Source of the DNA: Acanthosepion lycidas
Lineage: Eukaryota > Mollusca > Cephalopoda > Sepiida > Sepiidae
Direction: 5' to 3'
Assembly: GCA_963932145.1 (NCBI GenBank)
Contig: OZ010574.1
Coordinates: forward strand, 62,652,378 to 62,716,377
DNA length: 64,000 nucleotides
Part shown: positions 1-10,920 of the stretch, piece after piece
How the letters are laid out: each line of letters starts with the position of its first letter
Numbering within the stretch: position 1 is the stretch's first letter
Made by a program: the position numbers and the translations under genes
Notes under the pieces: model-generated
What the model was told of the DNA's origin: nothing
The model's input: only the letters and a program-made list of their open reading frames with translations
The model's database searches: none

Positions 1-600
1 TGACGATGATGCAACAAATGAGCTAACATACAAGAGAAATCGTTCACTCAGCTAAATCTATTTATCACATATTAAATATATTTGAAGCACAAATTACCAA
101 ATTGAAGTATATGTTATTTTGATTTGATTTTATGTTGAAGGCTTCAAGAATCTGAAGTCGCTTTTTTAAAATTAATGTTGTATAAACATATCGTGCAAAA
201 ATATTTGGCAGATATATATGGAAATATCAGAGCTGAGCAGATGAGGTTCATTAACAGGAGCATGAACAATGCTTGAACAAACAAATGACAACGTTGGCCT
301 ATGTGTGTAATATTTGTATGTCCAATATCTGAAAATGATCAGTGCATTATTTTATACATCAAAAGTGAAAGAATTCATCAAGAGACAAAAAAAAATGGCC
401 ATTGCTTACAAGTCTTTGGAAAATAGAAATATCAGTGATGGACAGATTAAACCTGGAAAAAGGATTGAAAAATAAAAGCAAATACTTTGTAGTTACTGAA
501 ATTTTATCTTTTACTTTAAAAAAATACAAAAAGATCTCATTTTAAGGTGTTTTTTTAAAAAAATAAATGTATGCTACTCATATACTTCTTCCCTAAAAAT
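1..600. other. AT-rich sequence, no gene seen
   Basis: No open frame or recognised element. Positions about 228-280 match 1206-1260 in inverted orientation (shared words around tgttcatgctcct and ctgatatttcca), so this stretch carries the left arm of a roughly 50-bp inverted repeat. Confidence 0.5.
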
Positions 601-782
601 AAAGAGATAGAAAGTACTTGGGAAATAAAAGTGATTTTCACTGTTACAGTGCATTTTTTGCCTCATTTGATTGTAATATACAGAAAAATATTTGTGAATA
701 TGAAAGGATTATGATAAAAATAAGCAGACATAATGTTTGTAATTTGGAATTTGCTGCCTAAATACACAAATAATGAATATAT
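600..782 (+). repeat. Dispersed repeat, copy 1 (Penelope-terminus-like)
   Basis: Nearly the same sequence recurs at about 60703-60895: both run from a gtacttgggaaataaaag-type start through aagcagacataatgtttgt to a tail reading cctaaatacacaaat, then TA-rich DNA. The opening words resemble the inverted terminal repeats around the Penelope-like relic at 61-63 kb, so a Penelope-associated end is inferred; the duplication itself is directly visible. Confidence 0.6.
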
Positions 783-785
783 ATA

Positions 786-1180
786 CACTACAGTTCAAAA
801 GTTTGAGGCCTCCCCTGGTAATTTTTTAAATTGGCACAAAAAGTAGTTGTTTTGTATTTTAAATAAAAGAAAATTATTATACATGTTTAAAAAAAGTGAG
901 ACATGATTTTATTATTTATTTTATTGTTTTATTTTATTAGAAATTTTATTATGACAAAAAGAAAAAAAGTATTTTATGATTAAATTTTGTTCTCGTCAAA
1001 ATATCTTCTTTTAGCTTTGATTATTGCAGCACAAATTTTTGGCATTCGTTGCAAAAGTTTCCATTCTTCTTTCAATGTATCTAAAAGCTCTTTTTAATTT
1101 TTTTTTTTTTTTTTCACTCTTCTGTCAATTTCATCCTTTGTTAATTCTGGAGGTGGCTTCAAACTTTTTGGACTGTAGTG
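786..1180 (-). mobile_element. Internally deleted Tc1-like element with terminal inverted repeats
   Basis: The left end begins CACTACAGTTCAAAAGTTTG and the right end finishes with the near-complementary caaactttttggactgtagtg; both sides are bordered by TA (784-785 and 1181-1182), the Tc1/mariner target duplication. The minus strand over about 965-1110 still reads as a transposase C-terminus (words RMPKICAAIIKAK, then DENKI and a stop), which is the usual tail of Tc1-like proteins. At 395 bp it lacks most of the gene, so it is a non-autonomous derivative. The middle is a long T/A-rich stretch. Confidence 0.75.
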
Positions 1181-1670
1181 TACATGTTTATATTCTGGAC
1201 AAAATGCTGTTCATGCTCCTATTAACAAAACTCATCTGCTTGACGCTGATATTTCCACTTGCATCTATCAAATACTTTTAGACAATTGTAAATGTTTTTG
1301 TTCTGAGGAATTTGTTTCCCTTTGACAATCAAAGACCATTTTCATATATCTGATGCAGGGGCTCAGATGATACATAACCAACAAGAAAACCCTGTTACAG
1401 AAGGGGAATAAGCAGTAAAAGACTGTCATGGGCATAAGAAGGAATAACATTTTGGAAGTTATGACTTGGCCACATCATTTCTTCTTCTAAATTTGTGTGG
1501 GGCGAATTGGATAGGAGAGTTTGAAGGGAATCCGCAGGTTGTGAGAGTGAGCTTTTAGTTTTAAGGTTAGAGTTTGGTTCAGTAAGAATAGTTTGATATT
1601 CATAGGAGTGAGTGTTTCTTTGTTTCTTTTCTGTTTTTTGTAATTAGAAGAAAGCAAAAACTAATTCAGT
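1181..1670. other. Unassigned AT-rich sequence with inverted-repeat arm
   Basis: Positions about 1206-1260 are the right arm of the inverted repeat paired with 228-280. The rest shows no recognisable gene or element. Confidence 0.4.
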
Positions 1671-1674
1671 GTTC

Positions 1675-2000
1675 AGTCAGTTATGTGCCATGCATGATAC
1701 ATACTTAGGTGATCATGTATTTTTTAATACATGACTGACAAGGCAGATTTTTTCCTGCAGTAGGTTGCTATTTCATTCTGTGGTAGACCAGTTGCCATCC
1801 AAGGCTATAGAACCCAGTCTGTCCTGCCATTTACCCATAGCTGGGAGGAGAAGAAGAGAATTCATACTTTTCCCGAGGGTATTAGCACATAAGTGAATGT
1901 AATAGATTCAACAGGAATTCAAAATCAGCTCTCCAGTTGCTCAATCCAAGCCACTATCTATTAATCCACCATACCTCCTGGGTCAGTGTTGTGACCTTTT
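1675..2000 (-). repeat. tRNA-headed SINE-like repeat, copy 1
   Basis: About 330 bp that recurs at 2205-2530 in the same orientation, from cagtcagttatgtgc to the final ccaccatacc. Read on the minus strand it opens with a sequence resembling a Pol III A box (around tagcggcttgg in copy 2; more degenerate here), followed by a weak B-box-like word near ttgaattcc. Repetition is direct observation; the tRNA-derived SINE label is inference. A short palindromic segment (atcatgtat ... atacatga) lies near its left edge. Confidence 0.55.
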
Positions 2001-2204
2001 TAGGGTCAGAAATAAAGACACAAAAAAGAATTGAGTTAAAAAAATATATTAACAGAAACAATAACACAAACATCTACAAACAAGTGTCACAGCAAGAATG
2101 TTCGGTCTGACTGCCAGAGCTGACTGCTGGAAACTTCCCCCTCCTCAAAAGGCAGTACTTGCTCCTGGGAGAGTCCATGTATGCATGGGTAAATTACCCT
2201 AACA

Positions 2205-2530
2205 GTCAGTTATGTGCAATACATGATACATGTTTAGGCAATCATGTATCTTTCGATACATGACTGATGATTTTTCCCACAGTAGGTTGCCATTTCTTTT
2301 TGTGGTAGACCAATTGCCATCCAAAGCTATAGAACCCAGTCTGTCCTGCTATTTACCCATAGCTGGGAGGAGAAGAAGAGGATTCATACCTTTCCAAAGG
2401 GTATTAGCACGTAAGTGAATGTATTCAACTGGAATTCAAATTTGGCTCTCCGATTCCTCAATCCAAGCCGCTATCCATTACTCCACCATACCACCCTGGT
2501 TACTCTACCATACCTACTGGGTTAACATTT
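2205..2530 (-). repeat. tRNA-headed SINE-like repeat, copy 2
   Basis: Second copy of the repeat at 1675-2000, roughly 80-85% similar by eye. The minus-strand head reads tggtggagtaatggatagcg and then gcttggattgag, close to a tRNA D-arm/A-box layout, with a degenerate B box about 40 bases later. The two copies lie about 200 bp apart in the same orientation, giving either two insertions or a local duplication. Confidence 0.55.
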
Positions 2531-3420
2531 TTAATTCATTGTCTGAATTCTAATGGCTGACAATACATACAAAATGAGAGTAGTTTGATTAAATAAAAGA
2601 TAAACAAATGGATGAAATAGTTTTTCAAAATTATTTCTGTAGAATGACTGATGCATGCATTTTCAACAAAACAAAAAAATATTTTTAGACGAGAAGAATC
2701 CTATATTATTTAGATGTCTAAACTTAAGCTACACAAAAAACTAAAACTTAAATTAAGATTTTATCATTTTATCTTTCCATATATTTTTTTCAGTGCTTAA
2801 AAAGAAAAATCGTTGAATTTACATTTTTTTTTTACTTTTCTTATAAATTCGAAAGCAAAGTAAATGTTTCAGAAGTTTTAAATAAAACTCATTTGTAATT
2901 TGTTTCAGGATATAAAACAATTCTCAAATTGCATTTTTAAATTTATTTTTATTTCAAAATTTCTTTGAATCACTTACATTTCCTAAGTCATAAGATGGTA
3001 AAAAAATAATCTAAAATATAATTCAAAGAAATTGCATCTAAAGAAAAAAAAAAACAAGATTCTAAACCACTCTTATAGATGTATTTTGTTTTTTGTTCTT
3101 ATCTTAATTTATTTAGAATCTGGAAAAATAAGATTAAGACATTAAATAAAAATTTGAAAATTCGATTATTCTATTCAAGTCTTTTTCTGTTAGGCAAAAA
3201 AAATGTTTCATTTGCTTTTAGTAAAATAAAAAATGACAACACACAGAGGTAAATGACAGTTATTTTGATGTTGTCATTTTATATAATACATGCATCCAAC
3301 ACACAAACAGACAATTAGCTTTTTTATATCATTATTTATTACTTAAACATTATTTTTTTAGCAGAAACTCCGTTTATTTATTAAACCACATATTCATTGT
3401 TTTGTCTCCAGATGTTAAGT
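2531..3420. other. AT-rich sequence, nothing recognised
   Basis: Very AT-rich with many A and T runs; no coding similarity, inverted repeat or tandem array noticed. Confidence 0.4.
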
Positions 3421-3424
3421 ATAG

Positions 3425-3710
3425 CTGGAGAAAACATCCAACTAAATCACATTTCTATGGAGTCATCCCTGATATTTCTACAATCTTAAGCAAATGAAGA
3501 ATACACTGCTGGAGAGCAAAACAAGAACTTGTGAGTGATCTACTGTTCTGGACACCTAACCACGGAACAAGATGAGGTGGTCACCCAGCAACCACTTGAC
3601 CAGCTATGTTATGACAAGAGGCCTCCCTAATGACTGTCCAACTTTGATGCAGGAAGACGATGGTTGGCATAAAAGAATCATGAATCTTCAAGTTAACACA
3701 ACCAAATAAA
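3425..3710 (+). pseudogene. LINE ORF2 C-terminal relic
   Basis: A broken plus-strand reading frame contains SDLLFWTPNHGTR at about 3534-3575, and shifted frames continue with words resembling CPTLMQEDDGWHKR and RIMN. In Jockey/RTE-type LINEs this is the region after the reverse transcriptase, where a W-x-P-x-H-G-x-R segment precedes an LM-x-DRD-x-W-R-K-R motif. Stops and frameshifts show it is dead. The clade is uncertain; the LINE origin is an inference from these motifs. Confidence 0.5.
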
Positions 3711-3714
3711 AAAA

Positions 3715-3960
3715 TATTTATTTTCATTTACTGTCCTGAATATTCAAAAATCTTCTAAGAAATATATGCATTGTTATTGTCCAGTAGGATTCAAACCTGT
3801 GTTCCCCAAGAGAGGAACCATCATTAGATCTGATGTACTTTGACCTCTCAGCTACAGAGTGTATATATTTTTCTCTTATAAGAATTAGATTTCTACATTC
3901 TCTGTTAAAATTGCCTCCAGAGTTCAGCACGAAACAATACTTTCTGATTGGTCCATAAAT
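3715..3960 (-). repeat. tRNA-derived SINE, minus strand
   Basis: On the minus strand, gtagctgagaggtcaaag (near 3840-3857) fits a Pol III A box and caggtttgaatcctactgg (near 3778-3796) fits the B box GGTTCNANNCC. The tail (minus strand ttgaatattcaggacag, then A-rich) resembles the tail of the copy near 57.8 kb. Related copies sit at 4655-4800 and 57640-57850. Confidence 0.65.
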
Positions 3961-4650
3961 AATAATATCATCTTTCTGCCTACAGCCGCACGGTTGACCT
4001 TGAGTTGATCTGTTCCTAGTACAATACACCAAAAAATGTAAACATGTTCTTGAGCCTCCCACATGATCAAGAAAACTCATAAATATGAAACTTTGATGTG
4101 ACTTAGTCAGTGAGTCTTTAAAATAATCAACTCGTCACACGAATCCATGAAACCTAACTTCCTCACTAAAAGTTAATTTCTATTAACATCAACCCGGCTT
4201 GTGGAATTCAATTTCTTTTCAACATAAACTCATTTAGTGACAAATTCAACCAAGATGAGAGTCAGAAACCAATTCAATTAATATCTTAACAACATAAAGG
4301 AAATAGTAACTATATCAGTCAAAGCAAGACAACTCTACAGTAAGTCAAGCAATCTATTTCATTCAATTTCACCATCAACATAAACTATTTAATTCCTTAC
4401 CAGGTCTATAGCATAACACCTTTTATATTACCTTGATCATACAACCAAAATCTGTAAAGTGTTTTAAACAACTTTATTATATTCTGTGTACTTGTTATAT
4501 ATAATATTTTCTGATAAAATAAATATCTGCCTATTTGATTATTTCTTTTCTTGTTGTTGTTTTTGTTGCATTTGATTTTGTAAAAATAGTAGAGGTGCAG
4601 TTTAATTTGTATTTTGTCACTGATACAGATTGGCTAACCCATTACACAAA
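3961..4650. other. Unassigned AT-rich sequence
   Basis: No credible coding frame or element. A 118-codon minus-strand open frame over 3724-4080 is mostly SINE sequence and is not taken as a gene. Confidence 0.4.
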
Positions 4651-4654
4651 TTAC

Positions 4655-4800
4655 TTTGTTCAATGTTAGAATACCAAACTGTGCAGATACGACTATTTCA
4701 AGAGTCAGAGAAAGATCTGTGTTTAAAGGGCATTATTCAGCTTTAGTCATCAATGTAGCTGAGAGGTCAAAGCACATCAGATCTAATGACAATTTAATGA
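4655..4800 (+). repeat. tRNA-derived SINE fragment, plus strand
   Basis: Carries the same A-box word gtagctgagaggtcaaagc (about 4757-4775) as the copy at 3715-3960, preceded by a region (gcagatacgactatttcaag) also found before the 57.7-kb copy. The B box is missing, so the 3' half is lost or mutated. Confidence 0.55.
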
Positions 4801-5150
4801 TGCAATAAAAGAACTTCTATGGATATTTTATTGCCATAGAACTTGCTCTGAGTTTAAGAGTTCATAAGAATATTAAAATAGGAAAACTCTGAAATTTTCA
4901 TGGGTTAAATTTAATACTAGTAGCAATAATTTGTAAAGCAGTAAAGCTAGGTGGTGGTTTTATTGATGATAACAAAATATGATGCTGTTGTATAATATTT
5001 TATAGTTTTATACAAGTACATTTGATCATCTTACTCATTATCAAGAAAAAAGAAACTAAATATGAAATTAGCTAAACTATATACCAAAACATGTTTGAAA
5101 AAGAATTTAATTTAAAAGTTAAAAAAATACACAGATAGATGAAAAAAAAT
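4801..5150. other. AT-rich sequence, nothing recognised
   Basis: No gene, tandem array or inverted repeat noticed. Confidence 0.4.
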
Positions 5151-5179
5151 TAATAGAATTAAATAGATAATGAACAGAA

Positions 5180-5243
5180 TGAGATAGATAGATAGATAGA
5201 TAATGAAAAGAATGAGATAGATAAATCGATACGGAACAGAATG

Positions 5244-5285
<42 letters not shown>

Positions 5286-5332
5286 AAAGAAATAAAATTA
5301 ACAGAATGAGATGGATGGAAAATTAACTGAAT

Positions 5333-5380
<48 letters not shown>

Positions 5381-5395
5381 AATTAACAGAATGAA
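5180..5395. repeat. Interrupted (GATA)n microsatellite
   Basis: Blocks of gata/taga repeats at about 5184-5211, 5246-5284 and 5336-5382, separated by near-copies of a short spacer containing acagaatgaga. The spacer repeats make this a compound array. It lies at the 3' end of the adjacent minus-strand LINE, suggesting the tail seeded the microsatellite. Confidence 0.9.
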
Positions 5396-5399
5396 ATAG

Positions 5400-5741
5400 A
5401 TGGTTAGAAGATTAATCACCCCAAGCACAGGGTGTGGAAGAATTAGGAAAAGAAACATTAATGATGAGCAGAAAGAAAAGAGAGTAATCAGGTCGACTGT
5501 AGATTGACATTGCATTTAAATTTTTGCCAGTTAAAGTTGGCTGGAAAGCATGGAGCCAGTAGGGAGTTCCACAAGTGAGAAGTGTGAGAAAAGAAACTGT
5601 TAGCCTAGAATTTACAGCTACATCTAGCTAGATCTTGATGCCAATCTAGTGCTGCACTTAAATTCAAAATCTCTTGGTATCATAGCAAAGAGATCATCTG
5701 AACAATTATCATGAAAGTATTTATAGAAAAACATAAGGAAG
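5400..5741 (-). mobile_element. LINE 3' fragment, Jockey/I-like family, minus strand
   Basis: Read on the minus strand this encodes a broken version of the ORF2 tail common in this window (near FYKYFHDNCSDDL at about 5690-5740), followed by the 3' end with a degraded TTGGGGTGA-type terminus near 5420. It continues the minus-strand LINE at 6203-6775, from which it is separated by an oppositely oriented LINE 3' end. Confidence 0.6.
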
Positions 5742-6201
5742 CTGGCATCTCGTCTACAGTCGCTCTCTCACAGATGCGCCGTTGCCTCTCTCTGTCTTTT
5801 TTTACAAATACTTTCATGGTAATTGCTCCGAGGAGCTGCATTCACTGGTTCCCAGACTTCATGAATTCAAGTGCCCTACGAGGCTGGCATCCTGCTCTCA
5901 CCCTTTCATTGTCGAAACTCCTAAATGTAGCCATGTCTTCAACTCCAATAGCTTCATGTCTCGCACTTCTCGCCTCTGGAGCTCCCTTCCCTATTCCAGT
6001 TTCCCTGAGAGCTATAATCTCCAACTATTCAAATGTAATGTCAATTGACATCTCCAGTTGCCTTGATCTATCCACTATCCTTCTCTTCATCCTTTCCTCT
6101 ACTACTCCTATCTGATCTTGCTCCAAATCTTCTGTAACCCCTTGTGTCCTAGTGGCTTCTCGCCTTGCTTGGGGTAAAATGCTAAAAAAAAAAAAAAAAA
6201 A
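5742..6201 (+). mobile_element. LINE 3' fragment with poly(A), plus strand
   Basis: Starts mid-ORF at a region corresponding to LASRLQSLSH in sister copies, continues through a frameshifted ORF2 C-terminus and the family 3' signature (ccccttgtgtcctagtggct, then ttgcttggggtaaaatgct), and ends in an 18-A run at about 6183-6201. It is 5'-truncated, as normal for target-primed LINE insertion. Its left end abuts a minus-strand copy of the same family. Confidence 0.75.
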
Positions 6202-6202
6202 A

Positions 6203-6775
6203 GGAGCTTAAGGTAAATAGCAGGGACACCAGACTATATGTGGCAGTAATATTCTAAGCATGGATGAATCGTAGACTTATAGATATGTAAGATAGATTCT
6301 GAAGAGAAAAATTGTCTCACCTGATATAGTGAACTGACTTTCTTAGAAGCTGACCTAGCAATGGGTTCAATATGGTCTTTCCACTTGATATCAGCAGAGA
6401 ATGTTAGCCCAAGAAGAGGCAACAAGTCACTTTCCTGAAGGATTGCACCAGCGATGCTGATGGAAGGCAGCAAAGGGCCTGTCAAGTGATTAATGGAAAG
6501 AAGTTTAGTTTTGGAGGTGCTAAAATTAAGCCATCTTTTGCCTCAGCAAAATGGGGTCATTTTGGACATAGGCTGCCATTTTGACCTTGTTAGACTGATA
6601 AGTCTTACTATCGAGGCAGGAGTAAATGATTGTGTCATCAGCATAGATACCAAGTTGAGAGCTGGTGTTATCAGGAAGGTCATTAATGAAAATTAAAAAT
6701 GGAATAGGACCAAGGATGGAGCTCTGCATTAGTACAAAAGGCTCCAAATGAATGGGTGTTCAGGATAACTCTCAT
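6203..6775 (-). pseudogene. LINE reverse transcriptase fragment, minus strand
   Basis: The minus strand encodes SILGPIPFLIFINDLP followed by YADDT (YADD at 6634-6645), the reverse transcriptase B'/C motif pair of Jockey/I-type LINEs. A second open stretch (6234-6485) continues with LLGLTFSADIKWKDHIEPI and IYKSTIHPCLEYYCHI, the conserved thumb region. Stop codons separate the two. It is the upstream part of the LINE whose 3' piece lies at 5400-5741; the segment between YLKLL and the FYKYFH region is missing where the plus-strand LINE sits. Confidence 0.75.
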
Positions 6776-6780
6776 AAAAC

Positions 6781-6811
<31 letters not shown>

Positions 6812-6885
6812 TGAATAGACTGAAATAGATATTAGTATACTGAGATAGATAGATCGATCGATCGATAGATAGATAGATAGAAAAT
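6781..6885. repeat. (GATA)n microsatellite
   Basis: Two gata tracts (about 6782-6812 and 6845-6882, the second with a short gatc block) around a spacer with tgaatagactgaaatag. Confidence 0.9.
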
Positions 6886-7353
6886 TAACAGAGTTAGATA
6901 ATGAACAGAATGAGTAAGAGAGATAAGGTCTATTTTTAGCAGCATGTATTCAGTCAAATAACTTTTGTTAAGTTCAACTGACAAGTTAATTTTTTGTATT
7001 TTTCTCACTTTTGAATAAAATGTTTTTCCCAATTTTGAATAAAATGTTTGAATAAAATGTTGAGATCAAAATTGTGAATCAAGTTTTCTCTTGTTTCCTT
7101 CAAGCCCTTTTCAACCATTTCAGTCATTATCAAGAACTTGGTGTTGTCAGTGTTGTAGACAAAACTTTGTTGGCTACATCCTGGCAATTTTGCAATACTG
7201 GGATTCAGATTATTTGAATATGGCTTAAAATTCAAAATTACTCATCCAGAAATCCAAGTGAATAATTACTTGAATATTGCCATTATTTTTTATCATCATG
7301 AATGTGTTTTTAATTAATGTTAATTAAAATATAAATGCTCTTATATAAGTAAC
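6886..7353. other. Unassigned AT-rich sequence
   Basis: No gene recognised. A short local duplication of gaataaaatgtttt-type words occurs at 7012-7050. Confidence 0.4.
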
Positions 7354-8016
7354 TAGCAGCATGCCCCGGCGTTGCCTGTTTTTGATTAAAAAATCGTACA
7401 ACTCATACAGCAATCGCTATCACTTGACTTAAAATATTTTTGCCCTTCCTTGCCTTTAAAGGAGTGCCCTTTGCCATGCTGATGTTGCTACATGCCTTAC
7501 TTCTTGCCTATCACGCACTGCAAATTTTTCTAAGCTCTATACAATTATCTATTAAATCTGTTACGAAAAATGAACTAAACAAAATGAATACAAAACGATC
7601 AGCTTTAAAAAAAAGGACTCATAACTGGAAAAACCAAATGAAAAAAGAATGTTAACAACAATACTTTTTCACACCCAACCCAGTTCTGCGGAATCAGAAT
7701 CAACATTGAGTTTAAGCAAGTGAATGAGCCAATAGGAGTAAAGTGCCATGCAGATTTAAATTTTCCCCACTTGTGACGAATGCAGCTATCGATTTTTTTT
7801 GCATGCTAGTTAACATTCATGTCAGTCAGCTGTTGGCTCTCACGCTGGCCAATAGAATTATTTCCACTATCGATGGGAGTTGGGAAATGCAAAGTCAGTC
7901 TTGGCCTTTACGCTAACTTGGAGCATGTGCATGTAAATTTTGGTGCAAATATGTCAAAAATTGCGGCTGTGCATTCGTTACACACACACACAGATTCTGC
8001 CTTTTATAGATAGAGA
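7354..8016 (-). mobile_element. Non-autonomous Helitron, minus strand
   Basis: On the minus strand the element starts TCTCTATCTATAAAAGGCAG (right end, 8016) and ends CTAG (left end, 7354-7357), inserted between A and T as Helitrons do. Just before the CTAG end is a GC-rich hairpin-forming stretch (ggcaacgccggggcatgct). The interior matches the Helitrons at 21273-22058 and 42856-43500. There is no Rep/helicase gene, so it is non-autonomous. Small open frames inside are incidental. Confidence 0.8.
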
Positions 8017-8429
8017 TACCAGGATTACGATTAAGAAAATACTAAAAAAACATTATCATATAGAAATTAATGCAAGTGACAACCTAAACCTTTTATAATA
8101 ATTGAACGTTTTACATTTTCTTTAAAATCAGAAGAACACTAAAAGATTAAGACATCCATAGAGGGATGTACTCTGCCAGGTCTATTTTGCCCAAATATAC
8201 ACGAATGAATACTTATTGAGATATGTTAAGGGAGCTGGTCAGGTGGTTAGCTTCACAGTGACACTATGATGACACTCGATCATGGGACATGACAATGACG
8301 GCAGTGGGCGGCGAATGCTTACTCAGATGCCATAATAATTTGTTGTTGGAGGATACCCACCCTTATTTGCTGCATGTGGTCAATGAGTATCCTTCCATTT
8401 TTAATTTATTTTATTTTTCCAGTCTTAAA
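8017..8429. other. Unassigned sequence
   Basis: Includes a moderately GC-richer patch near 8228-8380 (ggtcaggtggttagcttcac) with no recognised identity. Confidence 0.35.
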
Positions 8430-8722
8430 CTTCATCAAAAAGAACTCATAGAGAAGATATTGAAGGAAAGCGAGAAGAAAGGACTAAACATCAATTGCCA
8501 GATGTTAGAATACATAGTTGTTAGCAAAAGGGACAACCCAACATGCAAATTGCAAATTGGAGATGCCAAAATGAAACAAGTACAACAATTTAAATATCTG
8601 GGAAGTAGTTTAATAGAGAATGGCATGTGTGATGCTGAAATCCAAAGACACACTCGGATAGCAAAAGATGTATTTCAAAAAGTAACCAAAATAAATAAGA
8701 AATTGGAAAATTTCATTATATA
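8430..8722 (+). pseudogene. RTE-like LINE reverse transcriptase fragment
   Basis: The open frame reads ELIEKILKESEKKGLNIN, then KLQIGDAKMKQVQQFKYLGS and ENGMCDAEIQRHTRIAKD. This KES-x-x-x-GL-x-IN / V-x-x-FKYLGS / EI-x-x-R-I-x-x-AK series follows the YADD box in RTE-type endonuclease-reverse transcriptases. The fragment lacks YADD and stops after about 95 codons. A longer but less complete relative is at 25334-26150. The RTE assignment is from memory of family motifs. Confidence 0.7.
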
Positions 8723-10300
8723 ACCCTTTTACCACTGACTATAACTAGTGATGTAACCATGTTAAGTTGTTCAGTCCTCAGAGTCTTAGGACAATGTTTT
8801 AACCACAGGGTTAACTCTGCACTGGTCAATACCGATGCTGGTCAAAGATGGTTGTTGGTTGTTAGATGCTTCAATCCACACCAACTATACCCAGGTTGGG
8901 TTCTTGATCTCAGAGCTGTGGAAGATCATAGTATTTGAAGAGCTGGTTTATATTAAGAGAAGAAATATCTTCACAACAAAAAATAAAAACAAAAGATTCA
9001 TTGGGTTAATCTTCAGTTGGTTTATATAGTTCTTGGCACAACAAAAATTTACCCTTTCCACATCATTCTCTATAGTGAACTTGTTCCTCATCTAAAATTG
9101 GGGTCCAAATTTCTTCTGAGTCAGGAGATCTGGTAGCAGCTGACATTGATTCCATAGGCACTCAATGAGGAATTTGCAGTGCATATATTTGAGCTCTCGA
9201 AGCTATCTGCTTATATGCACTTTGGACCAAAACCAGCGTGGGGCCAAAGGATTTTGGGGATTTGGTGATTCCCCAATTTTCATATTAATCCCAATAAGGG
9301 TTCTTTGTTCCCTATTTCTACTTTTTTAATCAACTTTCCAAATTTGGAGAAATATACATCTTCTTTGGAGTAGTTACAGGGATTGCTCCTCCCTTCAGCT
9401 CCAACTTACTTCACTTTACATCTCATACCATCACTCCATACAGGTGGTTCAAAATTCTCCCTCTTCCTCCTTCCTCCTCAGCATTCAAATTCAGCCTACT
9501 TCTCAGGGGAGGCATAATTGTATTTGTGACAAATCTAATTTTTATATGGGTGAAAGGGCATAGTTTCATTCTGGTCATTAATTTTAATTCTCTTGATTCC
9601 TCAAAGGAGAGATAAAATTTCTCCATTCCTGGACTTATCTCTATCTACTAAAAATATAAGCCAGATCACCTGCTCGTCAATGACAGGAACTGTTTTCATA
9701 ACTTCAACCCTCAAAAAAGGTTATTTCTTTGTTTAAATTTCCCAAAGTTTCCAATTTGTTTTCATCAGCGAAAATATAAGACCCATCTGTCTCTCTCCTT
9801 ATTAATAAGATGTGTTTTCTTAATTCCCCAAGGAAGAGAGTAAATTAGTTCTCAATTCCTAGACATCTCTATCCAGCGAAAATAAATGGTTTCATTAAGA
9901 CGGATTATATATAAAGCTCTTTCATTAAGACAAACCAAAGTCAACAGTAAATAAATCATTGTTATTGGTGAAAATTTATTTATTTCTCTATTGGATCATG
10001 TTATTTAAGTCATTGCAATTTTGTGTGAAAAATAATATCGCCCAAATGTTCGCCAAATCTGAGAGAAAAAAAAATCATTAGACGCTTAAACTTAATTCAC
10101 ATTTAAAATCGGTCCAAGTTATTGGAACGCCCTTTATAAACTAGATCACTGTTGACAGACTTCCACCCTATCGTACATTTGACCCCCAGGGAAAAAGTTC
10201 ATTCTCATTTAAATTTCTGAGCGAGAAATAAAATCATTTCCTAATCTGTTTTCGTCCGCATACCTGATTTTCGATTGATAAAAAAATAAACTTTAGGAGA
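8723..10300. other. Unassigned sequence, no gene seen
   Basis: About 1.6 kb without a convincing frame, tandem array or inverted repeat. A CT-rich patch near 9445-9490 and several aatataag-flanked segments (9640-9880) recur loosely, but I could not define a repeat unit. Confidence 0.35.
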
Positions 10301-10479
10301 GAAGAAATGCAGATGGCCCACCTCCACGAAAAAAAATGTCTTCACCTTCTCTCCTTCTCTATCTTCCTGCTTATATTCCATTTTAGGCTTAACCTTTTCC
10401 TGCCTATATTAACATTTAACTACTTCATGGCCTCAGTGTCACATAGAAAAGAATACGGAACTGTTTATATGATATCTGC

Positions 10480-10920
10480 CTCCTATATCACAGTGAATGC
10501 TGGACAATTCCCAAAGATGAAGAAGAGGCTTGAAGCAACAGAAATTCTAAAGATGCTCAGAATAACATGGACTGAACATGTGAGCAACAGTGAACTTGTA
10601 GAAAAGATGAAAACAAAAAGGACACTTATACTTAACATCAGATTATTAGGGCACATAATAAGGAAAGAGGGCTTGGAAACGGAACAGGAACGTGTTTCTG
10701 CAAAAAGATGCTGAGAAAACCATGAACTAAACTTGTGACCAATGATGAAGTTTTAGTGAAAATGGAAACAAAAAGGACATCTATACCCAGAATTAGGAAA
10801 AGATAGCTGAAATTTCTAAGACATATAATGAGGAGAGAGGGCTTAGAAAACTTTACATTTACAGGATATATTGAAGTGAAGCAAGGTAGAAGAAAGCATT
10901 ATGTTAAGTGCTGCGGTGAA
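10480..10920 (+). pseudogene. RTE-like LINE C-terminal relic, internally duplicated
   Basis: First part (about 10480-10714) encodes MLRITWTEHVSNSELVEKM and RLLGHIIRKEGLE, typical of the post-RT C-terminus of RTE-type ORF2. The second part (about 10700-10900) repeats the block in another frame (KMLRKP, then LVTNDEVLVKMETKRTS, LKFLRHIMRREGLENFTFTG). So the same domain occurs twice, in tandem and with frameshifts. Similar to 25740-26100. Confidence 0.65.

Noticed and set aside
3724..4080. 118-codon minus-strand frame
   Set aside because: Overlaps a tRNA-derived SINE; no protein family features.
7440..8013. Small plus-strand frames in the Helitron
   Set aside because: They fall in non-coding Helitron sequence that recurs at 21.3 and 42.9 kb without conserved frames.
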